NCBI RefSeq assembly: GCF_003382685.1
Contig: NZ_QLVG01000002.1
Location: forward strand, 62,001 to 126,000
DNA: 64,000 bases
Direction of reading: 5' to 3'
Source: Halorussus litoreus
Lineage (GTDB): Archaea > Halobacteriota > Halobacteria > Halobacteriales > Haladaptataceae
The notes below the pieces were generated by a model, which made no database searches, was not told where the DNA came from, and saw nothing but the letters and a program-made list of their open reading frames with translations. Shown in pieces: positions 42,245 through 52,433 of this stretch. Numbering within the stretch: position 1 is the first letter of the stretch; every line of letters begins with the position of its first letter. Both the position numbers and the translations under genes were made by a program.

Positions 42245-45200
42245 TTAATCCACCAAATCCACCATTGACCGTAGTTCAGATTCCATCTCCGTCATCTGAT
42301 CCGACACCCAATGGAACCGCTCCTCTATCCCCTCGTCAGTAAACCGGAGTGACGCTCGTACGTCACGATTCCGATCATGTTGGATGAGGGCAAGAGCGTA
42401 CGCGAGCAACTGAGGTCGATAGTGTTCCGCGAGCCCATCCGATGTCGTAGCTGAGAGGTCGTTGGTCTTGTAGTCGATAATGTGGAATGCGTCCGGCGTG
42501 ACGAGCAGCCGGTCAATGTCACCGACAATCCGCGACTCATCGATTCGAGCGACAACAGAGTACTCGTCGTAAACCCCCTGAAGCTCGGTATCAGACTCGA
42601 TGCGATCAACAAATTCGACTGCATCAGCAGCGTGGTTGACAGCATCACGGAGGTCCGATTCTGACGGCTCCTCACCAGCCATCCGACTCAAACGACGGAT
42701 CAGGGTGGTCCACTCGTCTCTCGGTGGACGAAGTTCGTTGATCCGGTGGACGACCGTCCCAAACGTCGTTGGACTCAGGCCGGCCGACTCCTCACGCTGA
42801 GAGTAACTGTGACCGTCTGGAGACGCATCCGCCACCGCATTCACGAGGGTCGTAGCCGCGATCCGTTTCGCCGGCGATAACGACGGCGGTGAAGGAATCG
42901 AGATCTCCGGCGCTGAATCAACAGCGTCGTCGTCGGTGTACCAGTCTACTGGGCGCGGCGGCCTGCGAACAGTATAGCTGGCTCCATCTATCTCACCACG
43001 GGCTTGTCCGTCACGAACCGCCTCGGCGACGAGTGCTCCGTCGAGGAGGGGTGGCTGTAACCAGTCGCGCCACCGGTCTGCGTCGTCGAAGGCTGCAGGC
43101 TCGCCGAGTTCGATTGTACCAGACTCGTCGACATCGATGTCGTGCGTGCCGCAGAGAAGGAGGTGATCCCGCATTCGTGTACACGCTACGTAGAGGAGGC
43201 GTTTCGACTCCGCCCGCTCCTGTGGACGCGACCGTCGGTCGGCGTACTCGTGGACGGCCGTCTTCTCGATGGAGAACGCATCGCCCGGATTCGGCCCGCC
43301 GACCGCCGGGACCGGCGGCGCGTCATCAGTTCCGTCCACGAGTCGAACATAGCCATGGTCGTCGACGGACCGACCGAAGTTGAGATCACTCCCGAGATCG
43401 GGTACCGTGACGATCGGGAACTCGAGTCCCTTCGCGGAATGGATCGTCATAATCCGGACGCCCTCAGCGTCACCCGGAATATCTGCCTCCCCCTCACGAG
43501 GGTCGATCTCGGCTTGGCGGTCGATCCGGTGGAGCAACCCGGCAGCTGTGTGAACACCATTCTCGCTCCAAGTACGGACCTGGTCGCGGAACTTCTCGAC
43601 GTTCGCGACGGCCTGTCGACCGCGTTCATCTGCACTCACACTTGCCAGATACCCGGTGTCGTCGATCACCCGGGACAGCAGGCGGTTCCACGGGAGGACG
43701 CCATCTTCGGACGGCGTCGCACAGCCGCTGAGAGTCCGCCACGTGGTGAGGAGGTCGAACGCGTCCGCGAGCTGTGGATCGTCCGTCTCGGCGAGCGCGT
43801 CCCACACTGAATCAGCCTCTGCGACCGCCGGTGCGAGGCGATCATCCGCGAATCCGAACAGCGGCGACCGAAGCACCCCGTAGAGGGAGACGTCGTCCTG
43901 TGGATCACCGAGTACTCGAAGCAGGTTCGTAAGCGCCTGGACCTCAGGCGTATCGTAGAACCCGACGCCACCGACGACAGTGTAGGGGATGTCGTACTCC
44001 TCGAGGGCGCGCTGATACCGATCCAAATGGGTTCGCCGGCGGAGGAGGATTGCCGTGTCGTCCGGCGTAGCGTCGCGATGAGCACCCGTGTCAGGGTCTT
44101 GGACTTGCGGCGGATCGTCGAACAGGTGGGTCAGTCGAGCAGCGAGCGCTTGCGCCTCGGCCTCGATGGTGTGGTCCAGCGCACCTTCGGCGACCGGATG
44201 GTCGTCGCCGAAGAGCTCTGCCGCCGTGTCAGCGTCGTCGGGGACAGCGAGATACTCGACACTCCCGGTCAGTCCCTCGATGTCCTCGATACGGTCGCGT
44301 TGTGTGGTCAACTCCTGCGGTGGCGCTTCGTGGGGTTCGTGGCTGTCACCCTCCGGCTGGAACAGGTACTCGAAGAGCTCGTTCAGGAACGACAGCGGCT
44401 CATCCAGCGTCCGGAAGTTCCCGGACAGTTCGAGTGCCGTCGGACTCTCGGCCTCGCTGTCGGGGACATCGTCGACCCCACGGGCTTCATTAACGGCCTG
44501 GAGTTCCGCTCTTGCCGCCCCGAACGTCGTAACGTCGGCCCCACGGAATCCGTAGATACTCTGTTTCTCGTCGCCGACCAGGAAGACGTTCGACGCCGTC
44601 TGCTCGTCGACGCCCGTGAGGAGATTGACTAACTCCCACTGTCGCGGGTCCGTGTCCTGGAACTCGTCGACCATCACGGCCGCAAACTGCTCTCGTAACC
44701 GCTCCGTGACGGCATCGTTCGTTCGCAAGAACTCAAGGGTGGTCTCGATCACGTCGGGGAAGTCGAGCGTATCGCGACGCTCCTTCTCGTCGGCGTAGGC
44801 GGCGAGGACGTCATCGAAGACCCGTATCAGAGCCAGCGCGTAATGGGCGCTGTTTACTTCGAGCTCACCGGGCGTCGTCTCGACTGCATCCGCGTGCGGT
44901 TCGACGCCCGCGATGACCACGTCGATGGCGTCCTTTAGATCGTCGTAGACGTCACCGTACTCACCCCAATCGTCCCGGTCACCAACGACGTACCCCGAAC
45001 TGCTGTACAGGCCACCGTTCTTCTTCTCACAGGCCTCGTATAGCTCGAGGATTGCCCGCTGACAGTCGCGGGGATCGCTTTCCTGGGGATCGTCAGGGAG
45101 TGTCGTCGAGACCTCGGTGAAGGTCCGGTAGGCCCGAAGACCGTCCTCGTCGACGATGGCGCTCTCGCGGTCGACGCGGCCCGCGACGGTGTGTAGCTGC

Positions 45201-45880
45201 TCGAGGAGTCCGTCCGCATACAGCGTCTGCCGAGCGTCGGCAACGTCGAGATCGCAGACGACCTCCCAGCAGATATCGACGTAGTCATCGACATCGGCGT
45301 CACGCCACGCCTTGAGGACGGACTCGCTCTGGGGGCGCTCGTCGAGTAATCCAGCGAGTACATCGACCAACTGGTCGCGATCCCAGAGCTGGGCAAGGAG
45401 CGCAACATCGTCATCGTCCTGATTGCGTTCAAGGAACTCCGTCACGACTTCGCGCTGGAGTGTCGCTGCACCGTCTTCGTCGAGAACATCGAAGCCGAGT
45501 GGAACCGGAGCCTCAACGGCTCGTTCTCGCAAGAGCCGGGTACAGAACGCGTGAATGGTGTGGACGTAGCCGTCCTCCAGGTCGTCAAGGACGTTTCGCC
45601 AGTGGTTGTAGGCCTCTGGTGAGTCGACAGCATTGAGCCGGTCGTACACCTCCTCCCGAACGCGCTCGGTCAGTTCGGCAGCCGCCTTTCGCGTGAAGGT
45701 GATCGTGACGATGTTCTCCGGCGTGAGCGACGGGTTTTCGGCCAGGATCGTCACGTACCGCTCGGTGAGTGTTGTCGTCTTCCCCGTCCCAGCACCGGCA
45801 GTGATCGCGACGTTCCGGCCCTGGACGAGCGCGTCCTCCTGTTCATCTGTGAGCTGAATCTCCTCGGGGTCCTCAGTCAT
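42245..45880 (-). CDS. AddA/RecB-like UvrD helicase with C-terminal nuclease
   Basis: 1211 residues. SF1 motifs: Q-motif LTDEQEDALV (10-20), Walker A AITAGAGTGKTTTLTE (25-40), TFTRKAAAELTERV (Ia), VDEFQDTDPRQW (II), LVGDEKQSIYGFRGAD (III), MTIHSAKGLEFPIV (V) and LLYVACTRMRD (VI). The C-terminal region has GDIDRLLVTPDAFHIIDYKT, a PD-(D/E)XK nuclease of the RecB type. It overlaps by 8 bases the AddB-like gene upstream. AddAB resects double-strand breaks and degrades linear foreign DNA. Chromosomal haloarchaea use Mre11-Rad50/HerA, so a plasmid AddAB is an accessory resection or defence machine. Confidence 0.9.
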   Translation of the reverse strand: MTEDPEEIQLTDEQEDALVQGRNVAITAGAGTGKTTTLTERYVTILAENPSLTPENIVTITFTRKAAAELTERVREEVYDRLNAVDSPEAYNHWRNVLDDLEDGYVHTIHAFCTRLLRERAVEAPVPLGFDVLDEDGAATLQREVVTEFLERNQDDDDVALLAQLWDRDQLVDVLAGLLDERPQSESVLKAWRDADVDDYVDICWEVVCDLDVADARQTLYADGLLEQLHTVAGRVDRESAIVDEDGLRAYRTFTEVSTTLPDDPQESDPRDCQRAILELYEACEKKNGGLYSSSGYVVGDRDDWGEYGDVYDDLKDAIDVVIAGVEPHADAVETTPGELEVNSAHYALALIRVFDDVLAAYADEKERRDTLDFPDVIETTLEFLRTNDAVTERLREQFAAVMVDEFQDTDPRQWELVNLLTGVDEQTASNVFLVGDEKQSIYGFRGADVTTFGAARAELQAVNEARGVDDVPDSEAESPTALELSGNFRTLDEPLSFLNELFEYLFQPEGDSHEPHEAPPQELTTQRDRIEDIEGLTGSVEYLAVPDDADTAAELFGDDHPVAEGALDHTIEAEAQALAARLTHLFDDPPQVQDPDTGAHRDATPDDTAILLRRRTHLDRYQRALEEYDIPYTVVGGVGFYDTPEVQALTNLLRVLGDPQDDVSLYGVLRSPLFGFADDRLAPAVAEADSVWDALAETDDPQLADAFDLLTTWRTLSGCATPSEDGVLPWNRLLSRVIDDTGYLASVSADERGRQAVANVEKFRDQVRTWSENGVHTAAGLLHRIDRQAEIDPREGEADIPGDAEGVRIMTIHSAKGLEFPIVTVPDLGSDLNFGRSVDDHGYVRLVDGTDDAPPVPAVGGPNPGDAFSIEKTAVHEYADRRSRPQERAESKRLLYVACTRMRDHLLLCGTHDIDVDESGTIELGEPAAFDDADRWRDWLQPPLLDGALVAEAVRDGQARGEIDGASYTVRRPPRPVDWYTDDDAVDSAPEISIPSPPSLSPAKRIAATTLVNAVADASPDGHSYSQREESAGLSPTTFGTVVHRINELRPPRDEWTTLIRRLSRMAGEEPSESDLRDAVNHAADAVEFVDRIESDTELQGVYDEYSVVARIDESRIVGDIDRLLVTPDAFHIIDYKTNDLSATTSDGLAEHYRPQLLAYALALIQHDRNRDVRASLRFTDEGIEERFHWVSDQMTEMESELRSMVDLVD

Positions 45881-48800
45881 CGCTCATCACCGCCTCGATG
45901 TCCTCGTCGTCGCGAACACGGAGCGGAACATACGCTGCATCGTCCTTGTGAACCTCGTCGACGAACTCCCGCTTGCGGTGATGGCGGACATCGCACGCCC
46001 GACGGTAGTCACAGTATCGGCAGTTCGCTCCGCGGGCGGACAGAAGCGTCGTGTGGAACCGTCCGTTGCCGATCGCCTCGTCGATCTGGCCCAACCACTC
46101 CGGAACGACATCGTTCAGGAACCGGCGGAGTGCGACCTCTGAATCGAACTTCGATTCGACGCCGCGTGGAACCTTGAGGTCGTTTGGCGGTCGCACCTGA
46201 TAGTACGTCGCCGAGAGCGAGCCCTGTTCGAAGAGATCACCGTCGACGACCTCGGCGGCAGCGAGCAGATAGATGGGGAGTTGGAACTTCGTGCCGCCGG
46301 TCGTCTTCGTCATATACGGTACTCGACCAGTTTTGTAGTCGTAGAGCGTGAGTGTCGGTTGTTCGCCACCCGGGCTCACGTCAACGCGGTCGATGTATCC
46401 CCGAATCGAGACAGTCGAGCCGTCCGGTCGCTCAACTGTGAACGGCCCAGCATCCGAGTCGGGAAGTCCCTCGCCGAACGGGGCTTCGAACAGGTGTGGG
46501 CGGGCGGTGCCGTCCCGCGAGAGTTCGTTGTCGAGGAAGGTAGCGAACAACCCCTGTTCCGGTGCGTCGTGGGGTTTGCTCCCGGCCTCGTACGGAGCAC
46601 TCTCGCCGTCACCCAGGCCCGCGAACAGCTCCGCCTTCCACCGTTCGTAGAACAGGCCGTCGTACTCGAAGTCAGCATCCCGGAGTTCTTCGACGGCAAT
46701 CTCGCGAAGGTGCGTCGCCAGGTCGTCCCGGTCGAAGTTTGTGAGATCGACACCATCCTCCGTCTCGTACTGCAGATCCGCGAAAAACCGTTCGAGGACG
46801 TCGTGGACGTACGATCCGGTTTCGAGGGGCGTAGGGACGACCTCGACGTCGTCGGGATCCTCGATTCCGAGCACTTCGTCGGCGTAGAACTTGAACCCAC
46901 ACTCGACGTATCGCTCGATGCGACTCGCGCTGTAGGGTTCCCGCTCCGACAGAGGGTATACCTCATCGACTGTCTCGGGATCCAACACGCCGTCGTGGTC
47001 GGAGAGGCCAGCCGTTCCCCTGTTGGCCGCACAGTGGAGTCCCCGATCCGTGCGCTTCGTCTGCTCGGGGGAGAGATCACCTCGGTCGCCGGCGCGGCTG
47101 ACTGCCGCACGCCGGTCGTCCGTTGCAGCGACGTGCCGCTGCAGGTCTTCGCGGGATCCCACGCGGTCGTCGACGCCGCCTTCGGGTTCGATGCCGGTCA
47201 CGCGCTGGAGTTCGTCGAGGACCGGCGACCGGACGACGGCGGATTCGTCGTCGCCCGTCTCTGGTGTAGTGATCGTGAGTTCGTCGACGTTCGCGAGGAG
47301 CGTCGCGAAGAGATAACGCCCTCGGAGGCGCTCGTCTCCGGTGTCGAATCGTGGATGGGCGTCGGTCATCTCCTCGAAGAAGGCCGGGCGTTCCGGCGTC
47401 ACCGGGAAGTGCTCGCTCGTCAGTCCCACGAGGAACACCTTCTCGAACGAGCGCATCCGGGCGTCGAGTAGCCCCATCACTTCGACATGGCCGCCGGCAG
47501 CGCGCTGTGGAACCCGGATCGGCACACCATCGAACGCCCGGGTGAAGAGTGCCAACGGGGAGAGGTCGCTATTGACTGCCGCCAGCGACTCGAACGAGGA
47601 GAGGACCTCGTCCACGAGGTCGTAAGCTCGCTGTTCGACGGCTTGCTCGGCGCCGCTAGCGTAGTCCTCCGTTGCCGCCTCCAAGCCGAACCGGTCGTTC
47701 AACAGTCGCCGGAGCGTCTCGGTTGCTCCCTCGATGTCCTCTGTTCTGAGCGAGTCCAGGGTGGCCAGCAGATCCTCGATCAGAGCCGCCGCTTCGTCGT
47801 CGACGTCATTGAGCAGAGGTGATACAGAAACAGTATCACGTCGGCGAGCAGCTGCCGTGACAGCGTTGTCTTGGTCGGTGTCAACGACGTCGACCAGTGG
47901 ATTCGCTAACAGGGATGTGAGGTCCTCCGCCCGCGGATCCAGTTCGGCGAGGTTCAGGAGGTCGTGGACAACGCTCCCGGTGAACGTCCGGTTCAGCTGT
48001 GAGGCGGCGGTCGTGACGTGCGGGATGTTGAACGTATCGAATGTGTCCTCGACGTACCCCGAATAGGCCTCGGTTCCCGGGACGACGACGGCCAGGTCGT
48101 CGGGGTCACGGCCATCGGCCAACTCGGTTCGGAGCTCGCGAGCGACGAAGCGAATCTCGCGCTCGGGCGTCGGGAGTTCACGCCATCGCAGAGCGTCTGG
48201 AGCAGGGACAGTATCCGGATCCGGGCGGTAGAGTGACTCGGTGATCGTTCCGAAGGCCCGCCCTGGCTCGTCGACTGGCTCGAGTTCTACTGTCTCAAAG
48301 TCGAGCTCTTCGTAGACCTCCAGGGCATCTTCCGCAACAGCGTCGACTCCGCTACGACCATCCTGATGGAGCGGCAGCAGTGCAATCATCGGAAGTTCGT
48401 CGACGAGGCGTTCGATGAGGCGAAGTTCGACGGGGCGGAACTCGTGATACCCGGAGAGGACGACGACATCCAGTTCCGGGGAGAGCGTCGATAGTGACTG
48501 GTCCGCCGTCGCGACGGCGTCGAACATCTCTCCTCGGGTACAGACCCACTCATCAACGTAGTCAGCATGGAGGTCCTGATAGTGGCGGTACGCGTCGACA
48601 GTAGCTGCCGCGATACGGTCATCGAGGGTTGAGCCCTCGAACTCCGCCGCCAGTGCGTCGACGGTCCCGACGCCGGCGTCATCGAAGAGTGAGAAACGAC
48701 TACTGAACGAATCCGCGAGAACGGGCGAGGCCGGTTCGCCAGCAAGAGCGCCATCTGTTTTGGCTGTCGTTCTGTCGAGTGCGTACTCCGCCAGGCGGCG

Positions 48801-49061
48801 GTTCAACTGTCCAGAAAGTGGTTGGACCGGACCGTGGAGATGCTCGTACCACTCACGAACGACCGCATCAAGCGTCTCAGCGCGAAGGCGGAGTGGGTCG
48901 TGCGACGCGGCCCAGCTGTCCTCAACCGCACTTCGGCGTGCGTCATTCCGAGTTAGGTAGAGAACACTTCCCAGCGAATCGGTGGCGATATCATCAGCCA
49001 ATTGAAACGACTTCTGTTCCAATCGGACATGTTTCGGGCCGGTAAGAAGCGTTGAATCCAT
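45873..49061 (-). CDS. AddB-like nuclease/inactivated helicase subunit
   Basis: 1062 residues from ATG 49061. The N-terminal region is helicase-like without a clear Walker A. The middle has VFLVGLTSEHFPVTPERPAF, as in AddB. The C-terminal PD-(D/E)XK nuclease has VDVSPGGEQPTLTLYDYKTG and QLPIYLLAAA. Four cysteines suit the AddB iron-sulphur cluster: RYVECGFKFYADEVLG upstream and NCRYCDYRRACD near the end. The protein's stop overlaps the start of the AddA-like gene. The start was chosen because residues above 49061 are Cys/Arg/Ser-rich and non-acidic. Together with the next gene it should form a heterodimeric helicase-nuclease. Confidence 0.82.
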   Translation of the reverse strand: MDSTLLTGPKHVRLEQKSFQLADDIATDSLGSVLYLTRNDARRSAVEDSWAASHDPLRLRAETLDAVVREWYEHLHGPVQPLSGQLNRRLAEYALDRTTAKTDGALAGEPASPVLADSFSSRFSLFDDAGVGTVDALAAEFEGSTLDDRIAAATVDAYRHYQDLHADYVDEWVCTRGEMFDAVATADQSLSTLSPELDVVVLSGYHEFRPVELRLIERLVDELPMIALLPLHQDGRSGVDAVAEDALEVYEELDFETVELEPVDEPGRAFGTITESLYRPDPDTVPAPDALRWRELPTPEREIRFVARELRTELADGRDPDDLAVVVPGTEAYSGYVEDTFDTFNIPHVTTAASQLNRTFTGSVVHDLLNLAELDPRAEDLTSLLANPLVDVVDTDQDNAVTAAARRRDTVSVSPLLNDVDDEAAALIEDLLATLDSLRTEDIEGATETLRRLLNDRFGLEAATEDYASGAEQAVEQRAYDLVDEVLSSFESLAAVNSDLSPLALFTRAFDGVPIRVPQRAAGGHVEVMGLLDARMRSFEKVFLVGLTSEHFPVTPERPAFFEEMTDAHPRFDTGDERLRGRYLFATLLANVDELTITTPETGDDESAVVRSPVLDELQRVTGIEPEGGVDDRVGSREDLQRHVAATDDRRAAVSRAGDRGDLSPEQTKRTDRGLHCAANRGTAGLSDHDGVLDPETVDEVYPLSEREPYSASRIERYVECGFKFYADEVLGIEDPDDVEVVPTPLETGSYVHDVLERFFADLQYETEDGVDLTNFDRDDLATHLREIAVEELRDADFEYDGLFYERWKAELFAGLGDGESAPYEAGSKPHDAPEQGLFATFLDNELSRDGTARPHLFEAPFGEGLPDSDAGPFTVERPDGSTVSIRGYIDRVDVSPGGEQPTLTLYDYKTGRVPYMTKTTGGTKFQLPIYLLAAAEVVDGDLFEQGSLSATYYQVRPPNDLKVPRGVESKFDSEVALRRFLNDVVPEWLGQIDEAIGNGRFHTTLLSARGANCRYCDYRRACDVRHHRKREFVDEVHKDDAAYVPLRVRDDEDIEAVMSDD

Positions 49062-49290
49062 CGAACACCCCTCACAAAGATATCGGTAACACTTTACTCT
49101 TGGTGGTTCCGACAGCTTTGAAAGGAAGTCACCCAGATTGATCCGCAGACTTCGAGGACAGCACGTCGATCTCGATGGAAAGACGCCAGCGGAGGGGGAT
49201 GCTGAACTAAATAGTGCCAAAAATTACCAATTGTCTAGTAGAAATGGAAAGCATTGATTTTTCGGCAGACCATCCCAACACTATTCAATA
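49062..49290. promoter_or_regulatory. Divergent promoter region between AddB and the nuclease gene
   Basis: A 229-bp gap with an AT-rich segment at ~49205-49280 (aaaaattaccaattg, attgatttttcgg). TATA-like sequences on both strands suit divergent expression. No gene is seen. Confidence 0.3.
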
Positions 49291-51030
49291 ATGGATGTGA
49301 ACGAGGATCCGCCCTTTGCGAACTCTCCTAAACATCTTGACCCTTCTGAGGTTCATCGTCGAGATGAACAACTCCAGCGTGGGAACCACTCACTCGCAAA
49401 CGCCGACCGCGATGAGATCCTCTCCTCTTTGCTTCAGATCATTCGCGCGAATGGGACTCGCCGGACGCTAACACAGTTCTATGTCCATAATCTACTTTGG
49501 ATGAGACTGTTGCGAGAGGTTGATCAGAGTCGTGCAAAATCAAATCCGACTGGTTTGGAGCTCTCACCGGAGCAGGATCCTGGTCTCCCACCGCGACTCG
49601 TCCAGTTCGGCGTCGGAATTACCCTCCAGACGGATACTGAAACGACCGATCCACAGTCGTTCGAGCAGATTGCGACATATCTCCTCGAACTCAAGAACTG
49701 GTACGCTCGGCAGGGCAACTCACACCTCCCGCTCGACTCACCGATGGCGGATCCGTGCTTCGGAATGGTGTGGCGTGAACTCACGACGCTGCGTCACGCA
49801 GATGGTTTTCAGATGCTCGACAGAGCGTACCGGGCATACAAACCCTGGGAGCAGGAAATGGAGGAGCTACTCGGCTTTTCCATTGAGGATGCCGTCTACT
49901 ATACCCGTGAACTCACGGATTGGATCACACCGAAATTAGAGGGACAGGATACGGAGGTCGCAAGGTGGTCGCCGTCATTGCTAGATTTCTCTCAGAAAGC
50001 GATTGATCTCACGGACGAGGCGGTATGGGTATCCGACGAGACTCTTGTGGACTGGTGCGACGACAGTCCACGTTTCCAGAACTTCCTCGAACGACTGGCC
50101 ATCGAACCGGGCACTGTTTCCGGATTTCGAACGCCGGTAGATGTGAATCCACTAGAACGAGCGCCGTTCGTTCGAACTGATGATGAGTACTTGCTTCCGC
50201 TTCCCCGTACCGTTCTCTATGCTCTCGCCAACACATTCTACTACGATTTGATCGATTCGGAGTACCAGGGCGAATTTCAGCTGCGGTTCGGTGATTGGCT
50301 CGAGGAGTGGACTGAGGACTGTCTCTCGAAGGTCTTCTCGGAAGACGAGATCATTCGGAACTACACCTATGAGTACGACGGAGAGGAAGTGGAGGGTGAT
50401 ATACTGATCCTCCACGACGATGAACCCATTATAATCGAATGTAAGGGAAAGAAGCTCCGCGCCGAGACTCGGAAAGGAAATTTCGGGGGCATCGACGCGA
50501 TCAAGGAGGACATCGAACGGGGAATCGGGGACGCGTACCACCAGGCTGATCGGCTGGTGACGGGCGTTCAATCTGGCCAGATTACTGAGATCGAAACGTC
50601 GGATGGGACGACGATCTGCTTGGAACCCTCCACTCTTGCGGATGCACATCGGTGGCTTGTACTTGGAGAATCGTATGGGTCAATCGCGACTCGAGACTTC
50701 GCGAAGATACTGGATATATCGCCTGTCCCGTACGTCTGTGATATCTATGATCTGCAGGTCCTTACAGAGGTTCTTGAGTCCCCGAAGCGACTTCTCCACT
50801 ACGTCCGGCAACGGACACGTCAAACGACGGTTCAACTCCGGCGTCCTGGTACTCAATATGCGAACTCGAAAACCTTCAGTTCTGATGAGATTGACTACTT
50901 AGCCGTCTACAAGCGCAACGGATGGGAGTTCCCTCCGGGTGCTCAACGCATCACTGGGGCTGGGGACAACCTTCGAGAAGACGCCATCGATTCGATAATG
51001 GATAGCGGGGAGTTTCGATTCACGTTCTAA
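49291..51030 (+). CDS. PD-(D/E)XK (NERD/Mrr-like) nuclease-domain protein
   Basis: 579 residues. The first ~330 residues are helical with no known motif. Residues ~345-400 carry a nuclease core: LEEWTEDCLSKVF (helix with Glu), EVEGDILILHDDEPIIIECK (E, D, and E-x-K), then KGNFGGIDAIKEDIERGIGD. This is the order of NERD/Mrr/archaeal HJ resolvase-like nucleases. The C-terminal ~150 residues may be a specificity or DNA-binding region. It is divergent from AddAB and 250 bases ahead of the RHH-helicase operon. It is a likely defence or repair endonuclease; target unknown. Confidence 0.72.
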   Translation: MDVNEDPPFANSPKHLDPSEVHRRDEQLQRGNHSLANADRDEILSSLLQIIRANGTRRTLTQFYVHNLLWMRLLREVDQSRAKSNPTGLELSPEQDPGLPPRLVQFGVGITLQTDTETTDPQSFEQIATYLLELKNWYARQGNSHLPLDSPMADPCFGMVWRELTTLRHADGFQMLDRAYRAYKPWEQEMEELLGFSIEDAVYYTRELTDWITPKLEGQDTEVARWSPSLLDFSQKAIDLTDEAVWVSDETLVDWCDDSPRFQNFLERLAIEPGTVSGFRTPVDVNPLERAPFVRTDDEYLLPLPRTVLYALANTFYYDLIDSEYQGEFQLRFGDWLEEWTEDCLSKVFSEDEIIRNYTYEYDGEEVEGDILILHDDEPIIIECKGKKLRAETRKGNFGGIDAIKEDIERGIGDAYHQADRLVTGVQSGQITEIETSDGTTICLEPSTLADAHRWLVLGESYGSIATRDFAKILDISPVPYVCDIYDLQVLTEVLESPKRLLHYVRQRTRQTTVQLRRPGTQYANSKTFSSDEIDYLAVYKRNGWEFPPGAQRITGAGDNLREDAIDSIMDSGEFRFTF

Positions 51031-51280
51031 TTGCTTGGCCTCGACGATCTGGTGTTGAGTGTGTCTTCCCAAACTACTGTTCAGTACTCGCCGCTAATGT
51101 TTGGTAAGAAACGGGTGGGTTTCCAGCAGAAGCCTCGGAAATGGTGGAGGTAGCAAAGCATCTGGAACACCGGAATGGTAGTATCAAGGGGTCTCTTTCG
51201 CACTCACACAAACCCATACAGACCCACGAAAAATATAAATACTCATAGAGTATGGTAATGGGTACGAGGGGATACAAAGG
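51031..51280 (+). promoter_or_regulatory. Promoter region of the 51.3-57.1 kb operon
   Basis: A strong TATA-like aaatataaatac lies at 51231-51242, with a predicted start near 51265. gaggggat at ~51266-51273 could serve as a ribosome-binding site for the GTG start at 51281. No gene is visible in the rest of the 250 bp. Confidence 0.45.
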
Positions 51281-52423
51281 GTGAATATCGTAATAGACGT
51301 GCCCGATTCACTCGTCGGCCGGATGAAACGCGCTGTCGCTGCGGGCAACTACGATGACCCGCAGGAGTTCGTTCGGACGGCAATCGAGAATCAGATCCAG
51401 CTCGAAGAGGAGGAGACTTCCCAGGAGGTCAAATCACTCGACGAAGCCCTCAATTCTGTAGAGCCAGAGTCCGAAATAGAAGCATCGCCTGAGGAGACCC
51501 AGCCCGACGATTCGGCTCACGAACAGGCGCAAGAGCGCCGGTCCGACGATGCTGCGCCGGCTGATCGGACGAACAAGACAACGCTGTCGCTGGCTCGACA
51601 CCAGTACGACGACATTCCGACGGTCGCACCGCCCGACGAGTCGCGGTTGGACAAAGGTCCTCTCTGGGGACAGTACAATCGTATTTTCCCCGTCAAGCTT
51701 GTCGTTCGGGGATTAGCGAATGCTTTGCTGGACTCGTCCGAGGGGCTCCCCGACGGTCCGTGGCTTGATCTCCAGCCGTTTCAGCGACGCGCCGCGAGGA
51801 CGGCTCGGAAGATCGGGACTGAAATCGCAACTCACGATGAGCGAGCAGGGCGCAAACGAGGTGAGAAGCTTGCTGCCGCGTTGCCCACAGGTGATGATCC
51901 CGACAAATCGATGGATCGATTCGAGACGCATTTCATCGGACGCGTCGAGCATGACGATGAATTAACCGGGGCACTACCGCACCTGTCCTTCGTCGACATC
52001 GTTCGAGAAAGCCCCCAGCAAATCGGGCTCACGGACGCTGGCCAGGAGTTTGCAAGCCTCTCGAACCCACTTCTCGATGACGGCGTCGACGCCGACACGT
52101 CTCTCTCACAGGAGGAGCGACAGTTCTACATCTCGCACGTACGGGGCGTGCGAGAAGAAGAATATACGGCGATGCAAAAGGTCGCTCAAGCAATCGAAGA
52201 GGGAGACAACCGGCCAACGTCGCTGACCGAGCGGGTAGCTTATCTGAATCCGGAGTGGTCGAACTCGCAGGCTGAGACGATTCGCTCTGGCCTCACGAGT
52301 CGAATGTACGAGCTGGGACTGGTCGACCGGAGCCAGGTCGGTCAACGAGGTATTGCCTATGAACTAACAGCTGCCGGCGAGACGTTCCGATCCAACGACA
52401 CAGAATCCACACAACCTCAATAG
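51281..52423 (+). CDS. Ribbon-helix-helix protein with winged-helix C-terminus
   Basis: 380 residues from GTG. The N-terminal ~45 residues fit a ribbon-helix-helix DNA-binding domain (NIVIDVPDSLVGRMKRAV, then DDPQEFVRTAIENQI). An acidic linker (~46-100) is followed by a helical middle domain and a C-terminal winged-helix-like part (LTSRMYELGLVDRSQVGQRG then IAYELTAAGETF). No catalytic motif. It is the first gene of a four-gene plus-strand operon (spacing 10 bp to the next), so it may recruit the downstream proteins to DNA or regulate the operon. Confidence 0.7.
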   Translation: MNIVIDVPDSLVGRMKRAVAAGNYDDPQEFVRTAIENQIQLEEEETSQEVKSLDEALNSVEPESEIEASPEETQPDDSAHEQAQERRSDDAAPADRTNKTTLSLARHQYDDIPTVAPPDESRLDKGPLWGQYNRIFPVKLVVRGLANALLDSSEGLPDGPWLDLQPFQRRAARTARKIGTEIATHDERAGRKRGEKLAAALPTGDDPDKSMDRFETHFIGRVEHDDELTGALPHLSFVDIVRESPQQIGLTDAGQEFASLSNPLLDDGVDADTSLSQEERQFYISHVRGVREEEYTAMQKVAQAIEEGDNRPTSLTERVAYLNPEWSNSQAETIRSGLTSRMYELGLVDRSQVGQRGIAYELTAAGETFRSNDTESTQPQ

Positions 52424-52433
52424 ACTAACACCA

